From assembly GCA_945897465.1 (NCBI GenBank), contig CAMDFK010000002.1, positions 1-64,000 on the forward strand: DNA of 64,000 nucleotides, in the 5' to 3' direction. This DNA comes from Limnohabitans sp. Rim8. Lineage in GTDB: Bacteria; Pseudomonadota; Gammaproteobacteria; Burkholderiales; Burkholderiaceae_C. Position numbers and translations under genes: made by a program. This document shows positions 25,404 to 36,749 of the stretch, one piece after another; position 1 is the stretch's first letter; each line of letters starts with the position of its first letter. Under the pieces are notes generated by a model. That model saw only the letters and a program-made list of their open reading frames with translations. It was not told where the DNA came from and ran no database searches.

Positions 25404-25967
25404 GTGGCCCTGCAGCAAATTGTTCAAGAAACCGTCACCGGCCTGGGCTATGACCTGGTTGAGATTGACCGCACAGTGGGCGGTTTGTTGCGCATCACCA
25501 TCGACTGGCCCTGGCAGCCGGGTACAGAGCTCTTCATCAATGTAGAAGATTGCGAAAAAGTCAATCGGCAACTGCAATTTGCGCTGGAAGTGGATGGCGT
25601 GACCTACAACCGATTAGAGGTGTCCTCCCCCGGCATCGATCGACCTTTGCGCAACGAACAAGATTTCGAGCGTTTTGCAGGCGAGTTGATTGACATCACG
25701 CTCAAGGCCCCCATGGGTGAGAGCGCAGCGGGCATGGTCAACCCGACCCGAAAAAAATTCCGTGGCACGCTCGAGCGTGACGCGTCCGGCCATGGTTGGC
25801 AAATCGTCTGGAGCGATGCACCTGCCTTGAAGCCCGGACAAAAGATCAGTAAAAAGCGGATTCCCGCGCCTTTGCATGCGCTGGGTTTCATGCTGGACGA
25901 GTTGCGCGAAGCGCGGCTCGCACCTGTGGTGGATTTCAAAGGGCGCAAGCCCAAGCAGGAAGCCTGA
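25404..25967 (+). CDS. rimP: Ribosome maturation factor RimP
   Basis: Cytosolic factor for 30S subunit maturation. The 187-residue product begins VALQQIVQETVTGLGYDLVEI, the usual RimP start in this group, so the GTG at 25404 is preferred over an upstream GTG near 25365 that would fall in the terminator T-run. The central VSSPGIDRPL block is the family's most conserved stretch. It is longer than E. coli RimP (about 150 residues) because of a loop and C-terminal extension typical of Burkholderiales. Confidence 0.9.
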   Translation: MALQQIVQETVTGLGYDLVEIDRTVGGLLRITIDWPWQPGTELFINVEDCEKVNRQLQFALEVDGVTYNRLEVSSPGIDRPLRNEQDFERFAGELIDITLKAPMGESAAGMVNPTRKKFRGTLERDASGHGWQIVWSDAPALKPGQKISKKRIPAPLHALGFMLDELREARLAPVVDFKGRKPKQEA

Positions 25968-26039
25968 AGGCAACCCCCATTTTTTTGAGCAAACTTTCGG
26001 GTCGCATTTAGCAGCCCGGTGGAACAGGAGAGTCAATTC

Positions 26040-27524
26040 ATGAATCGCGAAATGTTGATGTTGGTCGAAGCCATCTCACGTGAAAAGAACGTTGAGCGCG
26101 ACGTGGTGTTTGGTGCAGTCGAAGCCGCTTTGGCGCAAGCTACCAAAAAGTTGTACGAAGGCGAAGTGGACATCCGTGTGGTGGTGGACCGCGACAACGG
26201 CAATTACGAGAGTTTCCGTCGCTGGCATGTGGTGCCCGATGAAGCCGGTCTGCAATTGCCCGAGCAAGAAATTCTGTTGTTTGAGGCCAAAGAGCAAATC
26301 CCCGACATTGAAGTCGACGAATACATTGAAGAAGCCATCGAGTCGGTGCCGATTGGCCGAATTGGCGCCATGGCGGCCAAGCAGGTCATTTTGCAAAAAA
26401 TCCGCGATGCCGAGCGCGAGATGCTGCTCAACGATTTCATGTCGCGGGGCGAGAAGATTTTTGTGGGCACCGTCAAACGCATGGACAAGGGTGACATCAT
26501 CTGCGAGTCCGGACGCATTGAAGGCCGCTTGAAGCGCAGCGAGATGATTCCCAAGGAAAATCTGCGCAGCGGCGACCGAGTGCGCGCCATGATCATGGAG
26601 GTGGACTTGACGCTGCGTGGCGCTCCGATTTTGTTGTCGCGCTCGGCCCCCGAGTTCATGATTGAGCTGTTCCGTCAGGAAGTGCCTGAAATCGAGCAAG
26701 GCATGTTGGAAATCAAGACTTGCGCCCGCGACCCTGGCTCCCGCGCCAAAATTGCGGTCTTGTCTCATGACAAGCGAGTGGACCCCATTGGCACCTGTGT
26801 TGGCGTGCGTGGCACCCGTGTTAATGCCGTGACCAACGAGTTGGCAGGCGAGCGTGTCGATATCGTCTTGTGGAGTGAAGACCCCGCCCAGTTCGTGATC
26901 GGCGCTTTGGCCCCTGCCAACGTGCAGTCGATTGTGGTCGACGAAGAAAAACACGCCATGGACGTGGTGGTGGACGAAGAAAACCTGGCCATCGCCATCG
27001 GCCGTGGTGGCCAAAATGTGCGTTTGGCTTCTGACTTGACAGGCTGGAAAATCAACATCATGGATGCTGCCGAGTCTGCTCAAAAGCAGGCTGAAGAAAC
27101 GACCGGCATTCGCCAGTTGTTCATGGAAAAGCTCGATGTAGACCAAGAGATTGCCGACATCCTGATCGGTGAAGGTTTTACCAGCCTCGAAGAAGTGGCT
27201 TATGTGCCCATCCAGGAAATGCTGGAAATTGAAAGCTTCGACGAAGACACCATCAACGAGTTGCGCTCGCGTGCCAAAGATGCGCTGTTGACCCTTGAAA
27301 TTGCGCGTGAAGAGAGCGTCGAAGACGTGTCTCAAGACCTGCGCGACTTGCCAGGCTTGACGCCTGAGCTGATTTCCAAGCTGGTCGAAGCGGGGATTCA
27401 TACCCGTGACGATTTGGCTGACCTGGCCACCGACGAACTGACTGACATCACTGCGCAGACAGCCGAAGAGGCGACCACCCTGATCATGAAAGCCCGCGAA
27501 CATTGGTTCGCTGGCCAGGCCTGA
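26040..27524 (+). CDS. nusA: Transcription termination/antitermination factor NusA
   Basis: A 494-residue NusA. The N-terminal RNA polymerase-binding domain ([18 protein letters not shown]) is followed by an S1 domain near 135-200, two KH domains (with [11 protein letters not shown] and [13 protein letters not shown]) and two C-terminal acidic repeats that end in HhH-like units ([25 protein letters not shown]). The length matches E. coli NusA. It follows rimP by 72 bases, with GGAG before the ATG, and precedes infB in the usual order. Confidence 0.97.
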   Translation: MNREMLMLVEAISREKNVERDVVFGAVEAALAQATKKLYEGEVDIRVVVDRDNGNYESFRRWHVVPDEAGLQLPEQEILLFEAKEQIPDIEVDEYIEEAIESVPIGRIGAMAAKQVILQKIRDAEREMLLNDFMSRGEKIFVGTVKRMDKGDIICESGRIEGRLKRSEMIPKENLRSGDRVRAMIMEVDLTLRGAPILLSRSAPEFMIELFRQEVPEIEQGMLEIKTCARDPGSRAKIAVLSHDKRVDPIGTCVGVRGTRVNAVTNELAGERVDIVLWSEDPAQFVIGALAPANVQSIVVDEEKHAMDVVVDEENLAIAIGRGGQNVRLASDLTGWKINIMDAAESAQKQAEETTGIRQLFMEKLDVDQEIADILIGEGFTSLEEVAYVPIQEMLEIESFDEDTINELRSRAKDALLTLEIAREESVEDVSQDLRDLPGLTPELISKLVEAGIHTRDDLADLATDELTDITAQTAEEATTLIMKAREHWFAGQA

Positions 27525-27550
27525 AGTCTGATGGAGGCTTGAACCAAATT

Positions 27551-30526
27551 ATGTCCAGTACCACTGTTGCCGAGTTCGCCAATGAACTCAAAAAATCTGC
27601 CGATGTCCTGTTGGACCAATTGCGGTCTGCGGGGGTGAGCAAAGCCTCTGAGGATGATGCATTGACCGATGCCGACAAGCAAAAACTGCTCAGCTATTTG
27701 CAAGCGAGCCACGGTACCGTGTCCGCTGATCGCAAAAAGATCACGCTGGTCAAAAAATCAACCAGCGAGATCAAGCAAGCCGACGCCTCTGGCAAAGCCC
27801 GCACCATCCAGGTGGAAGTTCGCAAAAAAAGAACGCTGATCAAACGCGATGATGAACCCGTGGCGCCTGCAGAAGATGCGGTAGAGCCACAGTTTGACCA
27901 TGCCGAGTTGGCCCGTCGTGAAGAAGATGCGCGTCGACAAGCTGAGTTGATCCGTCGTCAGGAAGAGGATTTGGCTGAAAAGCGCCGTTTGCGCGAGGCA
28001 CAAGAAGCTCTACAACGCGCCGAATTGGCCGCTCAGGAAGCACAAGCTTTGGCCCAAGCTCAGTCCACGTCCACTGACCAAGACGACGTGCCGTCTTTGA
28101 CCATCAAACCGCAACTCAGCCGCGAAGAACGCGAGCAATTGGCGCGGGCAGAAGCTGCCAGCATCAATGCGGCCTCGCAGGCCAAACCTGTTGCGGCTGC
28201 CTCTGAATCGGTACCATCCTCAGCCGATGCCAAAGCTGTGACGACTGCACAAGCTGCCAGCTCAAAGTCTGAAGCCGACAAGCTTGCGCGCGCAGCCCAG
28301 GTGCAAAAAGCGGCAGTCGAATCCAAGGCCAAAGCCGATGAAGACACGGCTCGCGCCAAGGATTTGGATGCACGACGTCGCAAAGCCCTGGCGGAAGCCG
28401 AGGCCATCCGTGCCATGATGAGTGGCCCCAAAAAACTGCTGGTAGCCAAGAAGGAAGAGCCTAAGCCCGAGCCCAAGGCGACGGTCAAGGGCACCTTGCA
28501 TAAGCCTGCGGGTACACCCGCTCCCGGTGCACGAGCCGCGGCTGCCCAGGCTGCCGCAACTGCCGCACCTGCTGCCAACAAAGAAGTCAAATCCGCCAAG
28601 CTGTCGTCCAGCTGGGCAGGCGATCCCGCCAAGAAAAAGGCCATTCCCACCCGCGGTGACACCAGTGGTGGTGTGGGTCGTAACAATTGGCGCACAGGCC
28701 CTCGCGGTCGTCGTGGTAATGAACGAGGCCGTGATGATGGGCAAAACCAGCAGTCTCAGGCCGAAGTTCGCGTGCTGGAGGTGCATGTCCCTGAGACCAT
28801 CACCGTGGCCGAGTTGGCCCACAAGATGGCGATCAAGGCTTCCGAAGTCATCAAACACTTGATGAAGCTGGGCCAAATGGCCACCATGAACCAACCCCTG
28901 GACCAAGACACCGCCATGATCGTGGTGGAAGAGATGGGTCACAAAGCGGTGGTCGCGGCGCTGGACGATCCAGAAGCCTTCACCGACGACGAAGTGTCTG
29001 ATCAACACGCCGAGTTGCTGCCTCGTGCGCCTGTGGTGACCGTCATGGGTCACGTGGACCACGGTAAAACTTCGCTGCTGGACTACATTCGCCGGGCCAA
29101 GGTGGCCTCGGGTGAAGCGGGCGGCATCACGCAGCACATTGGCGCTTACCACGTCGAAACGCCTCGCGGCATGATCTCTTTCCTGGACACACCCGGTCAC
29201 GAGGCCTTCACGGCCATGCGTGCCCGTGGCGCACAAGCCACCGACATCGTCATCTTGGTGGTGGCGGGTGACGACGGCGTCATGCCCCAGACCAAAGAAG
29301 CCATCAAACACGCCAAAGCGGCCGGAGTGCCCATCGTGGTGGCCATCAACAAGATGGACAAGCCCGATTCGAACATCGAGCGCGTGCGTGCCGAGCTGAT
29401 TTCTGAAGAAGTTGTGCCCGAAGAGTTCGGCGGCGAATCTCCTTTTGTGTCTGTGTCCGCCAAAACCGGTATGGGCATTGACGACTTGCTGGAGCAAGTG
29501 CTCTTGCAAGCCGAAGTGCTGGAACTCAAAGCCCCGGTGCAAGCCGCTGCCAAGGGCCTGGTCATCGAAGCACGCTTGGACAAGGGCCGCGGCCCTGTGG
29601 CCACCATCCTGGTGCAATCGGGTACTTTGAACACGGGCGATGTGGTGTTGGCAGGCCAGACCTTTGGCCGCGTGCGTGCCATGCTGGACGAAAACGGCGC
29701 CACCATCAAGTCGGCTGGCCCCTCGATTCCGGTCGAGATCCAAGGCTTGACCGAAGTGCCGCAAGCGGGTGACGAATTCATGGTCATGGGCGACGAGCGC
29801 CGTGCGCGCGAAATCGCCACTTACCGCGCCGGCAAGTTCCGCAATACCAAGCTCGCCAAGCAACAAGCCGCCAAGCTCGAAAACATGTTCACCGACATGT
29901 CTGCGGGCGAAGTCAAGACGTTGCCCATCATCATCAAGGCCGACGTGCAAGGTTCGCAAGAAGCCTTGGGCGCATCCTTGCTCAAGCTGTCCAACGAAGA
30001 AGTCAAAGTCCAGCTGGTTTATTCCGGCGTGGGCGGCATCAGCGAGTCGGACATCAACTTGGCGATCGCCTCCAAGGCCATCGTGATCGGTTTCAACGTG
30101 CGAGCCGATGCTGGCGCCCGCAAATTGGCCGAAGGCAATGGCGTTGACCTGCACTACTACAACATCATTTACGACGCGGTCGATGAGCTCAAAGCCGCCA
30201 TGTCGGGCATGCTGGCCCCCGAGCAGCGCGAAGAAATCATGGGCATGGCCGAAATCCGGACCGTGTTCGTGGCCTCCAAAATCGGTACGGTGGCTGGTTG
30301 TATGGTCACCTCGGGTCAAGTCACCCGCAGTGCCAAGTTCCGTTTGCTGCGCGACAACGTGGTCATCTACACGGGTGAACTCGACTCGCTCAAACGCCTC
30401 AAGGACGACGTGCGCGAAGTCAAAGAAGGCTTTGAGTGCGGTATCAAGCTCAAGAATTACAACGACATCAAAGAAGGCGATCAACTCGAATTTTTCGACG
30501 TCAAGGAAATTGCGAGAACGCTGTAA
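27551..30526 (+). CDS. infB: Translation initiation factor IF-2
   Basis: A 991-residue IF-2 that places initiator tRNA on the 30S subunit. The long N-terminal half is alanine, lysine and glutamate rich and probably helical or disordered, with the small IF2_N domain at residues 1-50. The GTPase centre carries GHVDHGKT at 500-507, DTPGHEAF and NKMD. The C-terminal domains follow to residue 991. A possible internal start, as in E. coli, has not been resolved. rbfA starts immediately at the next base. Confidence 0.97.
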   Translation: MSSTTVAEFANELKKSADVLLDQLRSAGVSKASEDDALTDADKQKLLSYLQASHGTVSADRKKITLVKKSTSEIKQADASGKARTIQVEVRKKRTLIKRDDEPVAPAEDAVEPQFDHAELARREEDARRQAELIRRQEEDLAEKRRLREAQEALQRAELAAQEAQALAQAQSTSTDQDDVPSLTIKPQLSREEREQLARAEAASINAASQAKPVAAASESVPSSADAKAVTTAQAASSKSEADKLARAAQVQKAAVESKAKADEDTARAKDLDARRRKALAEAEAIRAMMSGPKKLLVAKKEEPKPEPKATVKGTLHKPAGTPAPGARAAAAQAAATAAPAANKEVKSAKLSSSWAGDPAKKKAIPTRGDTSGGVGRNNWRTGPRGRRGNERGRDDGQNQQSQAEVRVLEVHVPETITVAELAHKMAIKASEVIKHLMKLGQMATMNQPLDQDTAMIVVEEMGHKAVVAALDDPEAFTDDEVSDQHAELLPRAPVVTVMGHVDHGKTSLLDYIRRAKVASGEAGGITQHIGAYHVETPRGMISFLDTPGHEAFTAMRARGAQATDIVILVVAGDDGVMPQTKEAIKHAKAAGVPIVVAINKMDKPDSNIERVRAELISEEVVPEEFGGESPFVSVSAKTGMGIDDLLEQVLLQAEVLELKAPVQAAAKGLVIEARLDKGRGPVATILVQSGTLNTGDVVLAGQTFGRVRAMLDENGATIKSAGPSIPVEIQGLTEVPQAGDEFMVMGDERRAREIATYRAGKFRNTKLAKQQAAKLENMFTDMSAGEVKTLPIIIKADVQGSQEALGASLLKLSNEEVKVQLVYSGVGGISESDINLAIASKAIVIGFNVRADAGARKLAEGNGVDLHYYNIIYDAVDELKAAMSGMLAPEQREEIMGMAEIRTVFVASKIGTVAGCMVTSGQVTRSAKFRLLRDNVVIYTGELDSLKRLKDDVREVKEGFECGIKLKNYNDIKEGDQLEFFDVKEIARTL

Positions 30527-30901
30527 ATGGTGCGTCGAAAGCAGTCCTCTGTACCCAACCGCGGTTTCCGCGTGGCCGACCAGATCCAGCGTGATCTGGC
30601 CGAGTTGATTGCGCGTGAGCTCAAAGATCCGCGTGTGGGCATGATCACTCTTAACGCCATTGAGGTCACGCCCGATTACGCGCACGCCAAGGTGTTCTTC
30701 AGTGTCTTGACGGGCAACCCCGATGAGGCGACTGAAGGCTTGAATGCGGCCGCAGGTTTCTTGCGCAACGGTTTGTTCAAGCGTTTGCACATCCACACCG
30801 TGCCGACACTGCATTTCTTGTTTGACCGCACCACCGAGCGTGCCTCTGACATGAACGCTTTGATCGCCAAGGCCGTGTCGTCTCGCGCCCAGGAGGACTG
30901 A
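30527..30901 (+). CDS. rbfA: 30S ribosome-binding factor RbfA
   Basis: A 124-residue KH-type protein that helps mature the 30S subunit. It contains [14 protein letters not shown] at the N-terminus, then [23 protein letters not shown], the family core. The start codon follows the infB stop with no gap, so translation is probably coupled. truB begins two bases after its stop. Confidence 0.95.
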   Translation: MVRRKQSSVPNRGFRVADQIQRDLAELIARELKDPRVGMITLNAIEVTPDYAHAKVFFSVLTGNPDEATEGLNAAAGFLRNGLFKRLHIHTVPTLHFLFDRTTERASDMNALIAKAVSSRAQED

Positions 30902-30903
30902 GC

Positions 30904-31884
30904 ATGAACGCGCCACGCACCAGGGTGCAGCGGCGCCCTGTGCACGGGGTGCTGCTGCTCGACAAACCGCTGGGTCTGTCCAGCAACCAGGCTTTGCAAA
31001 AAGCCAAATGGTTGTTGCGGGCCGAAAAAGCAGGCCACACGGGCACGCTGGACCCTTTGGCAACAGGGGTTTTGCCCTTGTGTTTCGGTGCGGCCACCAA
31101 ATTCAGCCAGCAGCATCTGGATGCGGACAAGACTTATGAGACCACGGTTCGACTCGGCATCAAAACCAGCACGGCTGACGCCGAAGGCGAGTTGATCTCT
31201 GTCCGAGAAGTGTCATGTTCAGCGGGTATGGTGGTAGAAGTTCTGGACAGTTTCATGGGGCCCATCAGCCAAGTGCCGCCGATGCACAGTGCCTTGAAAA
31301 AGGACGGCAAGGCCTTGTACGAATATGCCCGCGAGGGCGAAACCGTGGAGCGCGAAGCACGCAACGTGGTGATTCACGACCTGGATTTGCTGGACATGCA
31401 ACTGCAAGGCGATGGGCCCTTTTTGCGTTTGCGTGTTCGGTGCAGCAAAGGCACATACATCCGCACCCTGGGCGAGGACATCGCTGAGGCGTTGGGCTGT
31501 GGCGGCCATTTGAGCGCTTTGCGCCGTGTGGTCACTGGGCCTTTTGAGGAAGCCCAGTGTGTGACGCTGTCTGCACTGGAGAACATGGACGAAAGTGATC
31601 GGCTGGCGGCGCTGCAGCCGGTCGATGTTCTGCTGCCGGGCTACACCGAAGTGTGTCTGGACAGCGAGAACGCAGGGAAATTTTTGAGTGGGGTGCGCCG
31701 TCGCGGCCCTTGGAATGATTGTGATCAAGTCGTGGTGTATGGAGATCATCCTCGTGCCTTGCTGGGAACAGCGCATGTGCACGGCGGCGAATTGATTCCG
31801 GGTCGATTGTTGAGCCCGATCGAAATTCAACAGATTTTGGAAAAATCACCTGTCAACGCGCCATTACTGGCCGAGCAGGTTTAA
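30904..31884 (+). CDS. truB: tRNA pseudouridine(55) synthase
   Basis: A 326-residue TruB that makes pseudouridine 55 in tRNA. The catalytic aspartate is Asp50 in HTGTLDPLATGVLPL. Other family blocks are YEYAREG, the binding loop CSKGTYIRTLGED and a C-terminal PUA-like portion. It lies in its usual place after rbfA, and typA follows 13 bases later. Confidence 0.96.
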   Translation: MNAPRTRVQRRPVHGVLLLDKPLGLSSNQALQKAKWLLRAEKAGHTGTLDPLATGVLPLCFGAATKFSQQHLDADKTYETTVRLGIKTSTADAEGELISVREVSCSAGMVVEVLDSFMGPISQVPPMHSALKKDGKALYEYAREGETVEREARNVVIHDLDLLDMQLQGDGPFLRLRVRCSKGTYIRTLGEDIAEALGCGGHLSALRRVVTGPFEEAQCVTLSALENMDESDRLAALQPVDVLLPGYTEVCLDSENAGKFLSGVRRRGPWNDCDQVVVYGDHPRALLGTAHVHGGELIPGRLLSPIEIQQILEKSPVNAPLLAEQV

Positions 31885-31897
31885 AGGAAGAGAAAGC

Positions 31898-33715
31898 ATG
31901 AGCAAGCAAATTCGCAACATCGCCATCATCGCGCACGTTGACCACGGTAAAACCACCATGGTGGACCAGCTGCTGCGTCAGTCCGGTACGTTTGCCGAAC
32001 ACGAAAAAATCGTGGACACCGTGATGGACAACAACGCCATCGAACGCGAGCGCGGCATCACCATCCTGGCCAAGAACTGCGCTGTCAGCTGGGAAGGCAC
32101 CCACATCAACATCGTGGACACCCCTGGTCACGCGGACTTCGGCGGTGAAGTCGAACGCGCTTTGTCCATGGTCGACGGCGTGGTGTTGTTGATCGACGCG
32201 CAAGAAGGCCCCATGCCACAGACCCGCTTTGTGACCAAAAAGGCCCTGGCTTTGGGCCTCAAGCCCATTGTCGTGGTCAACAAGGTCGACAAGCCCGGTG
32301 CCAACCCCGACAAAGTGGTCAACGCCGCTTTTGACCTGTTTGACAAACTCGGTGCGAACGACGAGCAGTTGGACTTCCCCGTGGTCTACGCGTCAGGCAT
32401 CAACGGCTGGACCTCGATGGATGAGGGCGCACCCGGTGAGCAGTGGGGCCCCGACATGTCGGCCCTGTTCAACACCGTGCTCAAGCACGTCAAACCCAAC
32501 TCGGGCGACCCTGCAGCCCCTTTGCAATTGCAAATCTCCGCACTCGACTTTTCGACTTTTGTGGGCCGCATCGGTGTCGGCCGCATCAGCCAAGGCACCA
32601 TCAAGCCCAACATGGACGTGGTGGTGATGGAAGGCCCAGATGGCTCGACCATCAAAGGCCGCGTCAACCAGGTGCTGACCTTCCAAGGCTTGGACCGTGT
32701 GCAAGTGACCGAAGCAGGTCCTGGCGACATCGTCTTGATCAACGGCATTGCCGACCTGAACATTGGCGTGACGGTGACCGACCCGATCACCCCCACGCCA
32801 TTGCCCATGCTCAAGGTGGACGAGCCCACGCTGACCATGAACTTCTGCGTGAACACCTCTCCTTTGGCCGGTCGTGAAGGCAAATACGTGACCAGCCGCC
32901 AGATCTGGGACCGTCTGCAAAAAGAGCTGCAACACAACGTGGCCCTGCGCGTGAAGGAAACCGACGAAGACGGTATCTTTGAAGTGGCGGGTCGCGGCGA
33001 ATTGCACCTGACCATCTTGCTTGAAAACATGCGCCGTGAAGGCTACGAGTTGGCGGTTTCCAAGCCTCGCGTGCTGTTCCGCGACATCAACGGTGATCGC
33101 CATGAGCCCATCGAATTGGTCACCGCCGACATCGAAGAAAACCACCAAGGCGGCGTCATGCAGGCGCTGGGCGAGCGCAAGGGCGAGCTGGTCAACATGG
33201 AACCCGATGGCCGTGGTCGTGTCCGTTTGGAATACCGCATCCCGGCCCGTGGCCTGATCGGTTTCACCAACGAATTCCTGAACTTGACCCGTGGTTCCGG
33301 CCTGATCTCCAACATCTTTGACGGCTACGAGCCTCACAAAGGCGAAATCGGCGGCCGTAAAAACGGCGTGCTGATCTCCATGGACGACGGTGAAATCTTC
33401 ACCTACGCCCTGGGCAAGTTGGACGACCGTGGCCGCATGTTCGTCAAGGCCAACGACCCTGTGTACGAGGGCATGATTGTGGGCATCCACAGCCGTGACA
33501 ACGACCTGGTGGTCAACGCCACACGCACCAAGCAGCTGACCAACTTCCGTGTGTCCGGCAAGGAAGACGCGATCAAGATCACGCCCCCGATCGACCTGAC
33601 CCTTGAATACGGCGTCGAATTCATTGAGGACGACGAGCTGGTCGAAATCACGCCAAAGAGCGTGCGTCTGCGCAAGCGTTTCCTGAAGGAAAGCGAACGC
33701 AAGCGCAACAAGTGA
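31898..33715 (+). CDS. typA: Ribosome-associated GTPase TypA/BipA
   Basis: A 605-residue translational GTPase of the EF-G family. The P-loop AHVDHGKT is at 12-19, switch II is [14 protein letters not shown] and the specificity loop NKVDKPGA. The C-terminal BipA domain with the GGRKNGVL segment is also present. BipA supports 50S assembly and stress or cold responses. It follows truB by 13 bases, so it may be the tail of the rimP operon; no terminator is visible between them. Confidence 0.95.
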   Translation: MSKQIRNIAIIAHVDHGKTTMVDQLLRQSGTFAEHEKIVDTVMDNNAIERERGITILAKNCAVSWEGTHINIVDTPGHADFGGEVERALSMVDGVVLLIDAQEGPMPQTRFVTKKALALGLKPIVVVNKVDKPGANPDKVVNAAFDLFDKLGANDEQLDFPVVYASGINGWTSMDEGAPGEQWGPDMSALFNTVLKHVKPNSGDPAAPLQLQISALDFSTFVGRIGVGRISQGTIKPNMDVVVMEGPDGSTIKGRVNQVLTFQGLDRVQVTEAGPGDIVLINGIADLNIGVTVTDPITPTPLPMLKVDEPTLTMNFCVNTSPLAGREGKYVTSRQIWDRLQKELQHNVALRVKETDEDGIFEVAGRGELHLTILLENMRREGYELAVSKPRVLFRDINGDRHEPIELVTADIEENHQGGVMQALGERKGELVNMEPDGRGRVRLEYRIPARGLIGFTNEFLNLTRGSGLISNIFDGYEPHKGEIGGRKNGVLISMDDGEIFTYALGKLDDRGRMFVKANDPVYEGMIVGIHSRDNDLVVNATRTKQLTNFRVSGKEDAIKITPPIDLTLEYGVEFIEDDELVEITPKSVRLRKRFLKESERKRNK

Positions 33716-33728
33716 TCGGACCCAGTCC

Positions 33729-34613
33729 ATGCGCATGACACACGGTTTGGCCGTTTGGACCATGGTGGGCTGTACCGCCCTGTGGTCCATGGCCGGGGTG
33801 GTGACACGGCATCTGGAGGAAGCCCGAAGCTTCGAAGTGACCTTCTGGCGCAGCTTCTTCACCGTGGTGTCCTTGCTGATCATCCTGCCTTTGTGGCAGG
33901 GCAGGGGCGTGTGGTCTCGCATGCCCTGGCGCAATCGGTATTTCTGGCTGTCCGGCTTGTGCTGGAGCGTCATGTTCACCGCCTTCATGGTGGCCCTGAC
34001 GCTCACGGCCGTGGCCAATGTGCTGATCACCATGGCCGTGGGGCCATTGTTCACGGCCCTGTTCACGCGTGTGTTTTTGCGCCACGAATTGCCTGTGCGC
34101 ACATGGGTGGCCATTGTGCTGGCTGGTATCGGAATTGGCTGGATGTATGGCACGCAATTGAGCTTGGGCGACCCGAACTTTCTGGTGGGCTCCTTGGTGG
34201 CCTTGTGTGTGCCCATTGCCGGGGCCGTGCAATGGACCGTGGCACAAAAAAGCCAAGGCGATGGCCACAGCCTCGACCTGGTGCCCTCGGTGTTGCTAGG
34301 GGCCGTTTTTTCCACCTTGCTGACCCTTCCCTTGGCCATGCCGTTTCAGGCTTCGGTCCATGACGTGGGCTTGCTCGCCATTTTGGGTTTGTTCCAGTTG
34401 GCCATCCCCTGCGTGTTGTCGGTGGTGTGTGTGCGTGTGCTCAAAGCACCTGAAGTGTCTTTGCTGTGTCTGCTTGAGATCGTGTTTGGCATCGCATTGG
34501 CTTGGTGGGGGGCGAACGAAGCCCCGCAAATGAGCGTATTGTTGGGCGGGTCCCTGGTCTTGGGGGCATTGCTCATGAACCAATGGTTAGGGTGGAGGCA
34601 AAACAATGTCTGA
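33729..34613 (+). CDS. EamA/DMT family transporter
   Basis: A 294-residue integral membrane protein with about ten transmembrane helices in two EamA repeats. The first repeat starts GLAVWTMVGCTALWSMAGVV and contains the conserved FWRSFF loop. The family exports amino acids, metabolites or drugs; substrate unknown. It follows typA by 13 bases and overlaps the crotonase gene by eight bases, so a joint transcript is probable. Confidence 0.85.
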   Translation: MRMTHGLAVWTMVGCTALWSMAGVVTRHLEEARSFEVTFWRSFFTVVSLLIILPLWQGRGVWSRMPWRNRYFWLSGLCWSVMFTAFMVALTLTAVANVLITMAVGPLFTALFTRVFLRHELPVRTWVAIVLAGIGIGWMYGTQLSLGDPNFLVGSLVALCVPIAGAVQWTVAQKSQGDGHSLDLVPSVLLGAVFSTLLTLPLAMPFQASVHDVGLLAILGLFQLAIPCVLSVVCVRVLKAPEVSLLCLLEIVFGIALAWWGANEAPQMSVLLGGSLVLGALLMNQWLGWRQNNV

Positions 34614-35688
34614 TGTCATCGCGCAGATTGAAGGCCGCATTGGCTGCATCACCCTCAACCGCCCCAAAGCTCTGAACGCTTTGTCGCTGGAGATGGTGCG
34701 GGTATTGACCCGGGCTTTGCTCGATTGGCAAGCCAACCCGCAAGTGTTGGCCGTGGCCGTGCGCGGCACGGGCAAAGAAGGCCCGTTTGGCGCTTTCTGC
34801 GCAGGCGGCGACATCCGATTTTTTCATCAGGCAGCCACTGCAGGTGATGCTTCTTTGGGTGATTTTTTCACCGAAGAGTACCGCCTCAACCACCTGATCC
34901 ACACTTACAGCAAACCCTATATTGCTTTGATGGACGGCATTGTCATGGGCGGCGGCATGGGCATCAGTCAAGGCGCCAGCGTGCGTGTGGTGACCGAGCG
35001 CACCAAGATGGCCATGCCCGAAACCAACATCGGCCTGTTCCCAGATGTGGGGGGAGGCTACTTCCTCAGCAGATGCCCCGGGCGACTGGGTGAGTACTTG
35101 GGCCTCACGGGCCACATGCTCAGCGGTCCACAAGCCGTGGCCGCTAAGTTGGCCGACATTGCCCTGCCCAGCGGCATGCTCGAGCCCATTTGGCAAACCT
35201 TGATCAGCAGCCCCTTTGAGAACGCCGAATCGGTGGAACGCTGGGTGTTGGCCCAGGCGGGTGCCCTGCCGCCAGAAAAGCTCGCACCGCAGCCGCTCAT
35301 CGACCAAGTATTTGGCTTGCCCACGGTCGCTGACATGTTGACCCGATTGGAGTCAGCCAACGACGAATGGAGCCAAAAAACCGCCCATGCTTTGCGACAC
35401 CGCTCGCCCTTGATGCTGCATGTGGTGCTGGAGCAAATTCGCCGTGCCCGCCAAATGAGCTTGGCAGACGACTTGCGCATGGAGCGCGACATGGTGCACC
35501 ACTGCTTCCACCTGCGCTCGGTGGCCGACAGTGAAACGGTAGAAGGCATCCGCGCCTTGGCGGTGGACAAAGACCACAGCCCTCAGTGGAAACCGGCCCG
35601 GGTGGAAGAGGTAGATTTGTCAGAGGCCGCGCGTTTCTTTGTCAGCCCCTGGCCCTCAGACCACCACCCCCTGCGCGGTTTGAGCTGA
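34606..35688 (+). CDS. Enoyl-CoA hydratase/isomerase family, 3-hydroxyisobutyryl-CoA hydrolase-like
   Basis: A 360-residue crotonase-fold protein. The oxyanion-hole regions are GAFCAGGDIRFF and DGIVMGGGMGISQ, and PETNIGLFPDVGGGYFLSR is the pattern of 3-hydroxyisobutyryl-CoA hydrolases of valine breakdown, where the glutamate and aspartate do hydrolysis. The length is also that of the HIBCH branch rather than a 260-residue hydratase. Other valine genes are not in view, so the substrate is an inference. The stop lies in a hairpin shared with the convergent smpB. Confidence 0.85.
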   Translation: MSDVIAQIEGRIGCITLNRPKALNALSLEMVRVLTRALLDWQANPQVLAVAVRGTGKEGPFGAFCAGGDIRFFHQAATAGDASLGDFFTEEYRLNHLIHTYSKPYIALMDGIVMGGGMGISQGASVRVVTERTKMAMPETNIGLFPDVGGGYFLSRCPGRLGEYLGLTGHMLSGPQAVAAKLADIALPSGMLEPIWQTLISSPFENAESVERWVLAQAGALPPEKLAPQPLIDQVFGLPTVADMLTRLESANDEWSQKTAHALRHRSPLMLHVVLEQIRRARQMSLADDLRMERDMVHHCFHLRSVADSETVEGIRALAVDKDHSPQWKPARVEEVDLSEAARFFVSPWPSDHHPLRGLS

Positions 35689-35724
35689 ACGCCAGCGCCT
35701 GGCATTGGCGCTTTGCCGTTCAGC
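35684..35724. terminator. Possible hairpin between convergent genes
   Basis: GCTGAACG at 35684-35691 pairs with CGTTCAGC at 35717-35724, with an inner GCGCC/GGCGC pairing. It contains the stop codons of both the crotonase gene and smpB. There is no T-run, so terminator activity is uncertain. Confidence 0.35.
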
Positions 35725-36214
35725 GGTCGCGGTGGCGGCTTTTCATGGCGCGTTCCACTTCGCGCTTGCCTTCACGGTCCTTGATGGTGTCGCGTTTGTC
35801 GTGCTCGGCCTTGCCCTTGGCCAAGGCGATGTCGCATTTGACCTTGCCCGATTTCCAGTGCAAATTGATCGGCACCAGGGTGTAGCCCTTTTGCTCGATC
35901 TTGCCGATCAACCGCTTGATCTCTTCCTTGTTCAGCAGCAGCTTGCGTGTGCGTGCGGCTTCGGGGTTGATGTGGGTGGACGCGGTTTTGAGTGGGTTGA
36001 TCAGGCAGCCGATGATGAACAGCTCGCCATTGCGAATGACCACGTAGCCATCGGTCAGCTGCACCTTGCCTTCGCGGATCGCCTTGACTTCCCAGCCTTC
36101 CAGCACCATGCCGGCCTCGTAGCGTTCCTCAAAAAAATAGTCGAATGACGCTTTTTTGTTCTCGGCAATCTTGGCAAAAACGGGAGCAGCAGAGGTCTTT
36201 TTGGTGGTGGCCAT
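35720..36214 (-). CDS. smpB: SsrA-binding protein SmpB
   Basis: A 164-residue partner of tmRNA in ribosome rescue. The core has [21 protein letters not shown] and [14 protein letters not shown]. The C-terminal tail ends with basic residues ([13 protein letters not shown]), which insert in the mRNA channel. The start at 36214 is preferred to a longer frame because conserved sequence begins near it. It is divergent from ratA-rnfH, a conserved neighbourhood in beta- and gammaproteobacteria. Confidence 0.95.
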   Translation of the reverse strand: MATTKKTSAAPVFAKIAENKKASFDYFFEERYEAGMVLEGWEVKAIREGKVQLTDGYVVIRNGELFIIGCLINPLKTASTHINPEAARTRKLLLNKEEIKRLIGKIEQKGYTLVPINLHWKSGKVKCDIALAKGKAEHDKRDTIKDREGKREVERAMKSRHRDR

Positions 36215-36308
36215 GAAGAGCAAATAAGGACGGCACAGCCGTTCACAAGGGTGTGCAGCCGGGCGATGCGCCCGCAGGCATGTCGAAAAACTACAATCGG
36301 TGCATTGT

Positions 36309-36749
36309 ATGAAGAATATCCACAAGTCCGTTCTCATCTGGTACTCGCCAGAGGAAATGTTTCGCCTCGTAACCGACGTGGCGCATTACCCCGAGTTTTT
36401 GCCATGGTGTGACCGCGCCAGCGTGCTCGAAACCGATGCCCAAGGCATGGTGGCCGAGGTTGGCATCAGCCTAGGCGGCCTCCAACAAACCTTCACCACC
36501 CGCAATGAACACGAGGTGGGCCGTGCTGTGCGCATCAGCTTGGTCAAGGGGCCGTTTTCCAATCTCAGCGGTCATTGGCGCTTCACACCTGTGGGTGACG
36601 GCATGCAACGCGCCTGTAAAGTTGAGTTGGACTTGCAATACGGTTTTGCGAGCAAAACACTCGCCGCCTTGGTTGGCCCGGTATTTGACAAAATCGCCGC
36701 CAGTTTGGTCGATGCCTTTGTGAAACGGGCTGAAGTGGTTTATGGCTGA
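36309..36749 (+). CDS. ratA: RatA/COQ10-like START domain protein
   Basis: A 146-residue protein of the polyketide cyclase/START fold. It begins [21 protein letters not shown], with the conserved YPEFLPWC block and a C-terminal helix [15 protein letters not shown]. coli RatA was reported to block 70S formation and is paired with RatB (RnfH); homologues also bind ubiquinone as COQ10. Which function applies is not clear. TACAAT at 36292-36297 would give a leader of only a few bases. It overlaps rnfH by eight bases. Confidence 0.88.
   Translation: MKNIHKSVLIWYSPEEMFRLVTDVAHYPEFLPWCDRASVLETDAQGMVAEVGISLGGLQQTFTTRNEHEVGRAVRISLVKGPFSNLSGHWRFTPVGDGMQRACKVELDLQYGFASKTLAALVGPVFDKIAASLVDAFVKRAEVVYG

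Noticed and set aside
26076-27503. A 475-codon open frame opposite nusA
   Set aside because: Mirror frame of a verified gene; composition is not protein-like.
28262-31063. A 933-codon open frame on the minus strand opposite infB
   Set aside because: It lies wholly across infB and rbfA and arises from the codon pattern of a GC-rich gene. Its predicted protein is histidine, glycine and valine rich with no motif.
32393-34339. A 648-codon minus frame across typA and the EamA gene
   Set aside because: Crosses two well supported plus-strand genes and shows no domain.
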